A stretch of 39,261 nucleotides of DNA from Sediminibacterium sp. (lineage in GTDB: Bacteria > Bacteroidota > Bacteroidia > Chitinophagales > Chitinophagaceae). The notes below the pieces were generated by a model. That model had not been told where the DNA came from. It worked only from the letters and a program-made list of their open reading frames with translations, and searched no databases. Below, one piece after another: positions 8,663-16,135 of the stretch (its first letter is position 1; every line of letters starts with the position of its first letter). The DNA lies in contig JAQTZD010000016.1 of NCBI GenBank assembly GCA_028687975.1, forward strand, positions 1 to 39,261. Reading direction: 5' to 3'. A program made the position numbers and the translations under genes.

Positions 8663-9439
8663 TTAAAACTCACTGCACACAGACACACGCATCAGGATCA
8701 CCACATGTTTAGAAACCGTATTGCTATACTCAGGAAGTGAAGACATGGCCTTCCACTCCGGCGAATTACCAAAGCTGTTCCAATGCGCATCGCGGTCGGC
8801 CATATTGCGGAACCGGGTCATGTAGATCAGGTTGGGCATTTGCGCACCAACAATTACCCGGCCATAGAAAACCGCGTTGAAATCCAGTTTTTTAAATAAA
8901 GCAATCTCACCCCCCTGATTGAACATATGTACTTTCCGCAGGTGCAGGTTTTCGGTACTGCTCTCATAACTCCTGAACTCATAAACGGTTTCGGCAGACG
9001 GCTTAAAGCTGGCTGCAGTATTGTATTTTTTATGAAATGCAAATGCTTCCGACAACATGGTTTCGATCCGGTTATACGGAACTGCACCATCTGCAGCTGC
9101 GGAAAGCAACAGACCGCTCTCTGCCAATGGATTTAAATTTCCAAAATGGTTTTCGATCCTTGCCAGCTGATTCAGTGACGACAATGGGATCCATACCAAC
9201 AATTGCTTATCGGCAGCTGTGTCGTTTCCAAGCGGTAAAAAAGCGCCTACTTTGGCTACACCATTCCGGTGCAGAAAAGGAATCAGTTCCTTTCCGAGGT
9301 ACTGTTCAATTTGCGATATCTGCTGAGGAGTACTACAGTGATACACTTTAACCAGGTAGTAATCTCTGCCTGTTGTTTTTTGAGCAGTGGCTGTAGCAAG
9401 GCTGCCAACAAAGGAAAGCAGCAACACTAAGTATTTCAT
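8663..9439 (-). CDS. NIPSNAP-family secreted protein
   Basis: The protein has 258 aa, with signal peptide MKYLVLLLSFVGSLATATAQ. It contains two ferredoxin-like NIPSNAP halves. The first begins DYYLVKVYHCSTPQQISQIEQYL. The second is VYEFRSYESSTENLHLRKVHMFNQGGEIALFKKLDFNAVFYGRVIVG followed by LIYMTRFRNMADRDAHWNSF and EWKAM. This duplication is normal for the family. No catalytic function is established. The start at 9439 is preferred because an upstream alternative would begin inside the preceding gene's terminator. Confidence 0.88.
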   Translation of the reverse strand: MKYLVLLLSFVGSLATATAQKTTGRDYYLVKVYHCSTPQQISQIEQYLGKELIPFLHRNGVAKVGAFLPLGNDTAADKQLLVWIPLSSLNQLARIENHFGNLNPLAESGLLLSAAADGAVPYNRIETMLSEAFAFHKKYNTAASFKPSAETVYEFRSYESSTENLHLRKVHMFNQGGEIALFKKLDFNAVFYGRVIVGAQMPNLIYMTRFRNMADRDAHWNSFGNSPEWKAMSSLPEYSNTVSKHVVILMRVSVCSEF

Positions 9440-9456
9440 GATGATTTGTTTGGGCA

Positions 9457-9480
9457 TAAAAAAAGGAACCAATCGGTTCC
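9457..9480 (-). terminator. Rho-independent terminator downstream of the RD-rich secreted protein gene
   Basis: GGAACC (9465-9470), loop AATC and GGTTCC (9475-9480) are followed on the minus strand by a run of T (complement of 9458-9464). It lies about 70 bases past the stop of the 9553-10086 gene and just before the NIPSNAP start. Confidence 0.8.
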
Positions 9481-9552
9481 CCTAAAGGTACGATTAGTTC
9501 CTGCTTTTCGATTGTGATATGTTCAGGCATATGTTGGCTTCGTGCCGGCTGA

Positions 9553-10086
9553 TTAATCCCGGTCGCCGTGTCTGCCATGCCCTCTTTCTTCACCACGGTT
9601 TCCATTACCCCGGTTGCCTTTATAATGTCCGTAAGCATTGCCTCTTCCATGATCGTTCCGGTCACGGTCATCGCGGTAATACCTGTCGGTGTACCTGTTG
9701 TTGTATCTGTCCCGAATGATGATCTGGGGCTGGGGACTCCAGCCGCGTCCGCGGTCGTAGCGAACAAAATAATCGTGGTGATGCAAATAAGGCCTTGGCT
9801 GATTGATCACTACTTTATAGGTATTGAATAAATCAACTCTTCCGAATCTTGAGGGCAGTGTAGCCGCAAAAACCCACTGGTTTCCGCTGAGATAAACAAA
9901 CTGCTGACGGGGTACATGGTAATAGACCTGGTAGTCGGGCAGGTAATAATAATCTACATAGTCATAACCAACCGGTCCCCAGGCAGGCTGTTTACCGATG
10001 TTTACATTTACGCTAACCTGTGCACCCAACTGCTCCGATGCAATTACGCTGAGCAGGAAAAAACCTGCGAAGATGATCCTTTTCAT
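9553..10086 (-). CDS. Secreted low-complexity protein of unknown function
   Basis: The protein has 177 aa, with signal peptide MKRIIFAGFFLLSVIASEQLGAQ. The first half is aromatic-rich (GYDYVDYYYLPDYQVYYHVP, QQFVYLSGNQWVFAATLPSRF), a pattern seen in many Bacteroidota secreted proteins that I know only as hypothetical. The C-terminal 60 residues are dominated by Arg, Asp, Gly, Asn and His (RYYRDDRDRNDHGRGN, GHGRHGDRD) and are probably disordered. The function is unknown. It has its own terminator and is divergent from the serine hydrolase gene. Confidence 0.8.
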   Translation of the reverse strand: MKRIIFAGFFLLSVIASEQLGAQVSVNVNIGKQPAWGPVGYDYVDYYYLPDYQVYYHVPRQQFVYLSGNQWVFAATLPSRFGRVDLFNTYKVVINQPRPYLHHHDYFVRYDRGRGWSPQPQIIIRDRYNNRYTDRYYRDDRDRNDHGRGNAYGHYKGNRGNGNRGEERGHGRHGDRD

Positions 10087-10164
10087 ATCTGACCGATTTG
10101 GTTAACCTGTATAAGCCAAATATGATGCCAAAAAATAAAGACCGGAAAATTGTATCTTAGGCTG

Positions 10165-11463
10165 ATGAGAAAATTTTGTGTTTTATTAACAGTTGCCGCC
10201 AGCCTGCTGGTTGCTCCTGCACAGGCCCAAAGTAAAACAGACAATGAACTGCTTGAGTTGCTTCAATCCAACAACCATGCTGTAATGAAACAAATTATAC
10301 AGGACCCGTTCACCTACCGTTGCCAGATCATCTATACCCGCATTAACAGAAATGAAAAAGGTATACCCTCCTTTCAGCATTTCTATTTTAACTACGATCC
10401 TAAATTGTATTTCAATCCAGCTTCGGTGGTGAAAATGCCCCTGGCTCTTTTATCGCTCGAAAAGCTGAATCAACTCCGCATTCCCGGGGTAAATAAATAC
10501 ACCAGCCTGCTGATAGACAGCAGTTATCCCGGCCAGGTGATTGCGCACAAAGATTCTACCAGCGCCAATGGACTTCCGAGTATTGCACACTATATCAAAA
10601 GGGCTTTACTCATCAGCGAAAATGATCCTTATAATCGCATGTACCAATTCCTGGGACAGGAAGCCATCAACCGTTCCCTGCACCAGAAAGGCTATCCCAA
10701 CGCCATCATCAGCCGGCAGTTCATGGGATATTCCGAAGAGCAAAACAGGCATACGAACCCTTTTCGTTTCATCAACGAAAAAGGCCAGGTAATTCACCAG
10801 CAACCTGGGGCCTACAACAGAGATTCGCTTCCTTTTGGCCAGGTGATTAAGATCGGGAAAGCCTACATGAACAGAAACGACAGCATCATTCCGGAGCCCT
10901 TCGATTTTACCAGGCACAACAATATTTCGCTGGGTGATTTTCAACAGATACTTCAATCGGTTTTATTCCCCGGTTCCGTTCCGGCGAAGCAGCGGTTCAA
11001 TATCACTGAAAACGACCGCAATTTCCTGTTGAAATATTTATCGCAGTATCCTTCCGAAACAGATTTTCCCAAATACAACGATTCAGTATTTTACGACAGC
11101 TATGTGAAATTCTTTTTCCGTGACAGCACCAGAAAAATGCCCGCACAGGTTCGGGTATTCAATAAAGTGGGTTGGGCTTACGGATTTCTGACCGATATTT
11201 CCTATGTGGCCGATACCCGCAACAACATAGAGTACATGCTGGCGGCTACCGTATATGTGAACAGCGACGAAGTAGTCAACGACGGCAAATACGATTATGA
11301 AACCACGGGATGGCCGTTTCTGCGCGAATTGGGGAAAACCATTTACCAGCATGAGTTAACCCGCAAACGAACCCACCGGCCCAAACTGGATGGCTTTGGC
11401 ATTCGTTACGATCAACGCAATAAAGAAGATACCCGCCCTGTAGTCACAACAGTAGACAACTAG
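10165..11463 (+). CDS. Periplasmic serine hydrolase of the class-A beta-lactamase fold
   Basis: The protein has 432 aa, with signal peptide MRKFCVLLTVAASLLVAPAQAQ. The three motifs of penicillin-recognising enzymes can be placed in order: S87-V-V-K90 (SxxK nucleophile and base), S151-E-N153 (SxN) and K334-V-G336 (KTG-like, with Val for Thr). The KVGWAYGFLTDISYV context matches the last strand of class-A enzymes. About 130 extra residues compared with typical class-A beta-lactamases lie between the motifs and at the C-terminus. Whether it hydrolyses beta-lactams, peptides or esters cannot be told. I chose ATG 10165; an in-frame TTG lies 15 bases upstream. Its stop overlaps the stop of the convergent MBL gene (ctag). 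Confidence 0.82.
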   Translation: MRKFCVLLTVAASLLVAPAQAQSKTDNELLELLQSNNHAVMKQIIQDPFTYRCQIIYTRINRNEKGIPSFQHFYFNYDPKLYFNPASVVKMPLALLSLEKLNQLRIPGVNKYTSLLIDSSYPGQVIAHKDSTSANGLPSIAHYIKRALLISENDPYNRMYQFLGQEAINRSLHQKGYPNAIISRQFMGYSEEQNRHTNPFRFINEKGQVIHQQPGAYNRDSLPFGQVIKIGKAYMNRNDSIIPEPFDFTRHNNISLGDFQQILQSVLFPGSVPAKQRFNITENDRNFLLKYLSQYPSETDFPKYNDSVFYDSYVKFFFRDSTRKMPAQVRVFNKVGWAYGFLTDISYVADTRNNIEYMLAATVYVNSDEVVNDGKYDYETTGWPFLRELGKTIYQHELTRKRTHRPKLDGFGIRYDQRNKEDTRPVVTTVDN

Positions 11464-12971
11464 CCTCCTGATTTTACTGCCGCTTTCAGTTTTTCGTAGC
11501 TCACTTCTTTCCAGTGTGTGCCATAGATGGTTTTTACCTTCAGCCCACGCTCCTGTATAAACCGGTAGAGTTCGTAGTTCAGCGGTATCAACGGCCTGGC
11601 TACTTCTCCCTGATCGGTTGATATCAGCAAATCTGCCTGATAAACCAATTGTTCTTTGGGAAAATAAAACAGGAGCATTTCGTCTGTATGGCTGTTGGCT
11701 CCAAACGGAATAATTTGCATCTCCAGTTCTCCGTCGGTCATTTTTTTGAGCGTGTTCACTTCAATTGTTTTTACCGGATTCTTCGTAGGAAGTGGCAGAA
11801 TGGAATGTACCGCCCGGTTTACCGATTGTACATATGCGGTGTTTTGTGGTGTGGTGATCACTTCTGCACCAGCTTTGAGAAAATAGGGCAATCCGGCCGT
11901 ATGATCCTCGTGATAATGAGAAAGGGCTACATAACGGATGGGCTTCCCCGGAAATTTTTGCTGAATCATCCGGATGGCTTCATCCGAACCGTTTACCGCT
12001 TCGAGCACAACTATATAATCCCGGAACGCTACGAACAGCGGGTTGTATCCGTTCAGTCCTTCTATCATGAATATATTCTTACCAATTTCTCTGATCCGGG
12101 TTGCAAGCACAACCGGCTCGCCGTATCCGGATGGCTGCTGAAAAAAGGAATCGGGAACGACCCAATTCACTTTGATTGCTGTTAGCGTGTCTGCCCTCAG
12201 CAAAGAAATGCCATTGCTGCAGGTGCGCACAAAGGGAAACTGAATCCCTTCCACAGAACGATAATCCGAAAATGCCCAGGTGATGGACTGATCACCATGT
12301 ACCGGGTGATCGCTGTTGAGTGTGTACTTTACCAGGAGCCGGCTGCTTTCTTCAATATACATATCCAACACCAGGTTGGCGGAAAAAGCAAAGGAAACCA
12401 CCTGCATGGTCCTGTCTTTTTCCTTTACCCTGCCATGATACCGAAGAGTTTGCTTTTTGTCCAGGGCCATATTGAACAGGAACAAAGGAATATTTCTTAA
12501 AAGATTTTGCTGAAGGGCCTGTTTCCCGCTTACCGGCAACCTGTTCATTCCGGAGAAACGAATACGGGGTACTTCAAAACTAAAGCCGGTTGTATCGGTA
12601 TATACGGTCCGAAAATGGAACAGGTAACCTCCCCTGTAGCGATCGGCTGTTTCATTCATCAGGTTACCCGATTTGAAATCCACAGCAACAACTGTTTCTG
12701 CCGGAAGTACATCCTCCATAGCACCGAACTTTGTTCCCTGCCCGTCCATATACTTCTGTCCCTTGTAGGAAAGATAGAGCGACCGGATATTGCCGGTTTG
12801 GTCTGCAGCGCCCAGTGCCTGCCTGGCAGCTGAAATGATGTTGATGGCTTCGTGGTATGCACGTTGTTCCGGGCTTTCTCCTGCCACCACGGCCAATACG
12901 GCTCCCAACAAAAGAGAACACGTTATACATAATCTGATTCGCAGGGTTCTGGCTGCAGGTAATAACTGCAT
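11460..12971 (-). CDS. Secreted metallo-beta-lactamase-fold hydrolase
   Basis: The protein has 503 aa. A signal peptide or anchor, LRIRLCITCSLLLGAVLAVVA, follows the start. A 200-residue N-terminal domain resembles the LolA-like module often fused to Bacteroidota MBL proteins. The C-terminal MBL domain carries the metal motif L-S-H-Y-H-E-D-H near residue 350, a downstream His in GANSHTDE, an Asp in YQADLLI and a final His in YGTHWKEV. That is a complete set of two-metal ligands. The substrate is unknown. A second in-frame ATG at 13001 would add 10 residues; both starts are possible and I prefer the one with the shorter positively charged N-region. Confidence 0.85.
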   Translation of the reverse strand: MQLLPAARTLRIRLCITCSLLLGAVLAVVAGESPEQRAYHEAINIISAARQALGAADQTGNIRSLYLSYKGQKYMDGQGTKFGAMEDVLPAETVVAVDFKSGNLMNETADRYRGGYLFHFRTVYTDTTGFSFEVPRIRFSGMNRLPVSGKQALQQNLLRNIPLFLFNMALDKKQTLRYHGRVKEKDRTMQVVSFAFSANLVLDMYIEESSRLLVKYTLNSDHPVHGDQSITWAFSDYRSVEGIQFPFVRTCSNGISLLRADTLTAIKVNWVVPDSFFQQPSGYGEPVVLATRIREIGKNIFMIEGLNGYNPLFVAFRDYIVVLEAVNGSDEAIRMIQQKFPGKPIRYVALSHYHEDHTAGLPYFLKAGAEVITTPQNTAYVQSVNRAVHSILPLPTKNPVKTIEVNTLKKMTDGELEMQIIPFGANSHTDEMLLFYFPKEQLVYQADLLISTDQGEVARPLIPLNYELYRFIQERGLKVKTIYGTHWKEVSYEKLKAAVKSGG

Positions 12972-13050
12972 TGTTTTTCCGCCGGTTAAGATCAAGCTCA
13001 TAAGTTGCTGCTTTGTTGTTCACAAATCTCCGGGACAACCTGTTCAAAAA

Positions 13051-13068
13051 ACTAAGTAGTACTACGTA
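13051..13068. promoter_or_regulatory. Putative operator ACTAAGTAGTACTACGTA (copy A of an 18-bp motif)
   Basis: The core GTAGT/ACTAC is an exact dyad. The same 18 bases recur with one change on the minus strand at 33395-33412, upstream of an outer-membrane barrel gene next to a NarL-type response regulator. This copy lies 83 bases before the minus-strand MBL start and in the leader of the plus-strand remnant that precedes the TPR histidine kinase. Binding by a NarL/LuxR-type regulator is a guess. Confidence 0.45.
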
Positions 13069-13141
13069 TTCTTTGAATTACTTGGATGTACTTAAAAAAG
13101 AACTGCCCATTCTGTTTTTTTTTACATCCGAAAAAAAGACT

Positions 13142-13588
13142 ATGAAAAAGCTATTTTATCTCATGCTGGTGCTGTTGCCGGCAACCGGATTTTCGCAGGG
13201 TATTCTGGGAAAGTTCAAACAAAAAGTAAAAGACAGGATTGAACAAAGAACCGAGGAAGGAATGGACAAAGTCCTGGACAAAACAGAAAGTAAAATTGGG
13301 GAGGGAAAGAAAAAAAATAAAAACAGAGAGGATGGAGAAATCCCGGCTGCAAAACAGGAATCGGTTCCTGTAGCCGGGCAAACTCCTTTCAAAAGCTACA
13401 GCCGATACGATTTTATTCCTGGCGAACAGGTGGTGTATGCGGAGGATTTTTCACAGGATGTGGTGGGTGAATTTCCTTTGAAGTGGAGTACCAATAATCA
13501 TGGAGAAACCCAAACCATCGATTCCCGCGATGGCAAATGGATGCGGATGTACCAGTCCGGGATTCATCTGCCTGGCATTTTTCAATAA
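13142..13588 (+). pseudogene. Truncated OmpA-family outer-membrane protein remnant
   Basis: The reading frame encodes 148 aa with signal peptide MKKLFYLMLVLLPATGFSQ. A charged coiled region rich in K/E follows, then SRYDFIPGEQVVYAEDFSQDVVGEFPLKW and DGKWMRMYQSG. This is the conserved N-terminal part of the longer Bacteroidota OmpA-family proteins that continue with a jelly-roll and a peptidoglycan-binding OmpA domain. Here the frame stops right after MYQSGIHLPGIFQ. A different frame stays open to about 13724 (GEFRVLRAGMFDVNHQKISD) without recognisable OmpA sequence. The most likely reading is a deletion plus frameshift that removed the C-terminal domains. A short, still expressed protein cannot be excluded. 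Confidence 0.6.
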
Positions 13589-13734
13589 TCCGGAGAATAA
13601 CTATGTTAGCGGTGAATTCAGGGTGCTGCGGGCTGGTATGTTTGATGTGAATCACCAAAAAATATCAGACCATATTATTGAAGGTTTTTTCTTTGTAAAA
13701 AAGAAATTGAACCCGGGTTTATAAACCAACATCG

Positions 13735-15651
13735 ATGCTGTTAAAAAGAATTGTTCTGTTTGCATTATTGCTGCTTCGCTTCTCTACCGCTGTAACAGCG
13801 CAGGATGGAGCATTGCCGGATATATTGAAAGCAAAGGATGATACGCTGAAAGCCAGTAACCTGATCAGGTACATTAAACAACGACTCGACATCGAACCGG
13901 AAAAAGCGGCCTATGCCAATGAACAGCTGATCCGCCTGAGCAAGACGCTGGACGAACCGTATTATATTGGAATGGGCTGGTTTTACAAAGGGTACAGACA
14001 TTCACAACTGATGGAGAATGCCAAAGCAATGGAAGGATTCGATAAAGCATTGGAATACCTCAGCAAAACCAACCAGGTGGAACGGATTGCCGTATGTCAT
14101 CTGAATCTGTCCGTAGAGGCGGATAAAATCGGGAATGCGAACCTTAAAATGAACCACCTCACCGAAGCCATCCGGCTGTTGGAAGGAACAGTTTACAAAA
14201 ACAGGCTCAACAATGCATACAATCAGATGGGCACCATGCTGTTTACGGTGGAGAACTATGAAAAAGCCGCCTTCTATTACCGGAAAGTATTGCAAACTGC
14301 CCGGGAAATCAGGGATACTACTTCGCTGGTGGCAGCACTTTATGGAATGAGTTCCTACATGGCCAACAAGAATAACTTTAATGCTTCCTACCTATACATC
14401 AAAGAAGCCCGTGACCTGGCTCATGCACAGCAGAACAGAAACAACCAGTTCATTGCCAATGCCGGACTGATAGACTTTTACCGGAAATTCAAGAAACCTG
14501 CCGAAACCATTCAGTATTCGCGGGAACTGGTACAGGCAGCAACGGCGGCCAATAATATGCAGTTTACCCTGTATGGAACCATCGGGCTGGCAGATGGATA
14601 TGCCCTGACCAACGACCACCAGCATACCATTGATTACCTGAACAAGGCCTTGGAAATTGCTGAAAGCAGGGGGCTGATCCGGCAATCTACCATCATCTAT
14701 AAAGTGTTATCCGAAACATACAGCAAACAAAACAAACCTGAACAGGCATTAACTTATTTTCAGAAATACATTCATTACAAAGACAGCACTTCCAACCAGG
14801 AAGTAAAAAGAGCTGCAGCAGAAATGGAAATCAAATACCAGGCGGCACAAAAAGACCTCCAACTCCACAAGAGCCGGAACTATATGTATATTACTTTTGC
14901 CGGCATGGCAGTAGCCATGTCCGTTGCTGCTTTCTTTTTCCTGCAGTTTCGAAATAAAAAACAGGCTCATCAACGGGAGCTTAAATCGCTACAGCAACAA
15001 AAGGAAATTCAACTGATGCAAGCCACCATGCAAGGGGAAGAAAGAGAGCGGAGCAGGATCGCAAGAGATCTGCACGACGGGGTTGCAGGAATGCTGGCTG
15101 CAGTGAAAATGCATTTCAGCAGTATTCCTTCGGAAGCAGAAATACTGATGCAAGCGGAAGGATACCAACAGGGCATCCGTTTACTGGACGAAGCAGCCGG
15201 AGAACTCAGAAAAACTTCGCACAACCTGATGCCCGAAATATTGTTGCAGCACGGACTGGATGAAGCGCTCAGAAGGTATTGCAACAACCTCAACAACAGC
15301 AAAACCATTACCATAGAATATGACTCCTGGGGAGATATCGACCGGTTTTCCGATGCCTTTGAATTATCTGTTTACCGGATTGTACAGGAACTCATCAACA
15401 ATATTGTAAAGCATTCCAAATCTACACAGGCCATTGTACAGCTGTCTCAGCAAAACGGCCTGCTCTGCATCTCTATCGAAGACAATGGGATTGGATTCAA
15501 TTCCGATAAAATACAATCGGATGGTATCGGACTAATGAGCCTCCGGTCCAGGGTTCGGGCTATGAATGGAAAAATAGAATTGAATGCCTCTGAAAAAAAC
15601 GGGGTAGCTGCCTACCTCGAATTTGAAATCTCCGAACTGATCAGGAAATAA
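13735..15651 (+). CDS. TPR-sensor histidine kinase (HisKA_3 / NarX-type)
   Basis: The protein has 638 aa. After the signal peptide (MLLKRIVLFALLLLRFSTAVTAQ), helical TPR-like repeats fill about residues 40-370. A single transmembrane helix lies at about 384-404 (TFAGMAVAMSVAAFFFLQF), followed by a coiled coil. The HisKA_3 dimerisation domain carries the phospho-acceptor H447 in RSRIARDLHDGVAG. The HATPase_c domain has the N-box ELINNIVKH (E552-N556) and the G-box DNGIGF (D583-G587), with GIGLMSLRSRVRAM. Kinases of this type phosphorylate NarL/LuxR-type regulators. None is adjacent; the only one in the window is at 32003-32650. A shared 18-bp motif (13051 and 33395) makes that pairing worth testing. 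Confidence 0.93.
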   Translation: MLLKRIVLFALLLLRFSTAVTAQDGALPDILKAKDDTLKASNLIRYIKQRLDIEPEKAAYANEQLIRLSKTLDEPYYIGMGWFYKGYRHSQLMENAKAMEGFDKALEYLSKTNQVERIAVCHLNLSVEADKIGNANLKMNHLTEAIRLLEGTVYKNRLNNAYNQMGTMLFTVENYEKAAFYYRKVLQTAREIRDTTSLVAALYGMSSYMANKNNFNASYLYIKEARDLAHAQQNRNNQFIANAGLIDFYRKFKKPAETIQYSRELVQAATAANNMQFTLYGTIGLADGYALTNDHQHTIDYLNKALEIAESRGLIRQSTIIYKVLSETYSKQNKPEQALTYFQKYIHYKDSTSNQEVKRAAAEMEIKYQAAQKDLQLHKSRNYMYITFAGMAVAMSVAAFFFLQFRNKKQAHQRELKSLQQQKEIQLMQATMQGEERERSRIARDLHDGVAGMLAAVKMHFSSIPSEAEILMQAEGYQQGIRLLDEAAGELRKTSHNLMPEILLQHGLDEALRRYCNNLNNSKTITIEYDSWGDIDRFSDAFELSVYRIVQELINNIVKHSKSTQAIVQLSQQNGLLCISIEDNGIGFNSDKIQSDGIGLMSLRSRVRAMNGKIELNASEKNGVAAYLEFEISELIRK

Positions 15652-15679
15652 ACAGGCGCTAACCCGGAGTTAAAAAAAA

Positions 15680-15711
15680 TTGGCTGAAATTTAAAATAAA
15701 GGATATTTTTG
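15680..15711 (+). promoter_or_regulatory. Bacteroidota-type promoter of the cytochrome c / NO reductase operon
   Basis: A -33 TTG lies at 15680-15682. A perfect -7 box TATTTTTG (TAnnTTTG) lies at 15704-15711, after a 21-base spacer. The ATG at 15734 is about 17 bases beyond the expected transcription start. The -7 box is completely enclosed by the operator dyad at 15699-15716. Confidence 0.75.
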
Positions 15712-15716
15712 TCCTT
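15699..15716. promoter_or_regulatory. Operator dyad AAGGATATTTTTGTCCTT on the -7 box (site 1)
   Basis: The arms AAGGA and TCCTT are 8 bases apart and wrap the -7 element exactly. That is a repressor geometry. The same 18-mer with two changes occurs at 28303-28320 in front of the U32/ferredoxin operon. Each NO operon ends in a gene for an Fe-S Rrf2 regulator, which makes an NsrR-like protein the leading candidate. This is inference; the motif is not one I recognise from a characterised regulator. Confidence 0.65.
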
Positions 15717-15733
15717 AATTATTTTGCCAATTC

Positions 15734-16135
15734 ATGTTGCAGGACCGCGCCAAATACAGCATCACAGGAATACTGGTAGCCGCTTTTTTAGGTTACTCCT
15801 GTTTTTTATATGCAGATCTTCCTGTTACCGACAAGCAGCCATTGCATACGGCCGATAAAGGCAAACTGCTTTGGCAGCAATACAATTGCGGAGCCTGTCA
15901 CCAGGTTTACGGTCTGGGTGGTTACCTGGGTCCGGACCTGACCAACAGCTATTCCAAAAGAGGGCCTGCGTATATCCGGGCTTTTCTGCAGAACGGCACC
16001 AACATCATGCCCAATTATCATCTCTCAGAAACAGAGATCAATGAACTCATGAATTATCTCCGGCACCTGGATGCCTCCGGTAATGCAGATCCAAGAACCT
16101 TTACAATACAGCAAAATGGATTCATCAACCAGTAA
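15734..16135 (+). CDS. NorC-like membrane-anchored cytochrome c
   Basis: The protein has 133 aa, close to the size of NorC. An N-terminal anchor helix (SITGILVAAFLGYSCFLYA) is followed by one haem-binding motif C52-G-A-C55-H56 and the probable axial M92 in NIMPNYHLSETE. The sequence WQQYNCGACHQVYGLGGYLGPDLTN and the C-terminal MNYLRHLDA helix are typical of the electron-entry subunit of NO-reductase-type complexes. The gene overlaps the next one by 20 bases, implying translational coupling with the catalytic subunit. It is first in the operon behind a well-defined promoter and operator. Confidence 0.88.
   Translation: MLQDRAKYSITGILVAAFLGYSCFLYADLPVTDKQPLHTADKGKLLWQQYNCGACHQVYGLGGYLGPDLTNSYSKRGPAYIRAFLQNGTNIMPNYHLSETEINELMNYLRHLDASGNADPRTFTIQQNGFINQ

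Noticed and set aside
11649..12185. 178-aa plus-strand ORF
   Set aside because: Antisense to the MBL-fold hydrolase with intact metal motif; no recognisable domain of its own.
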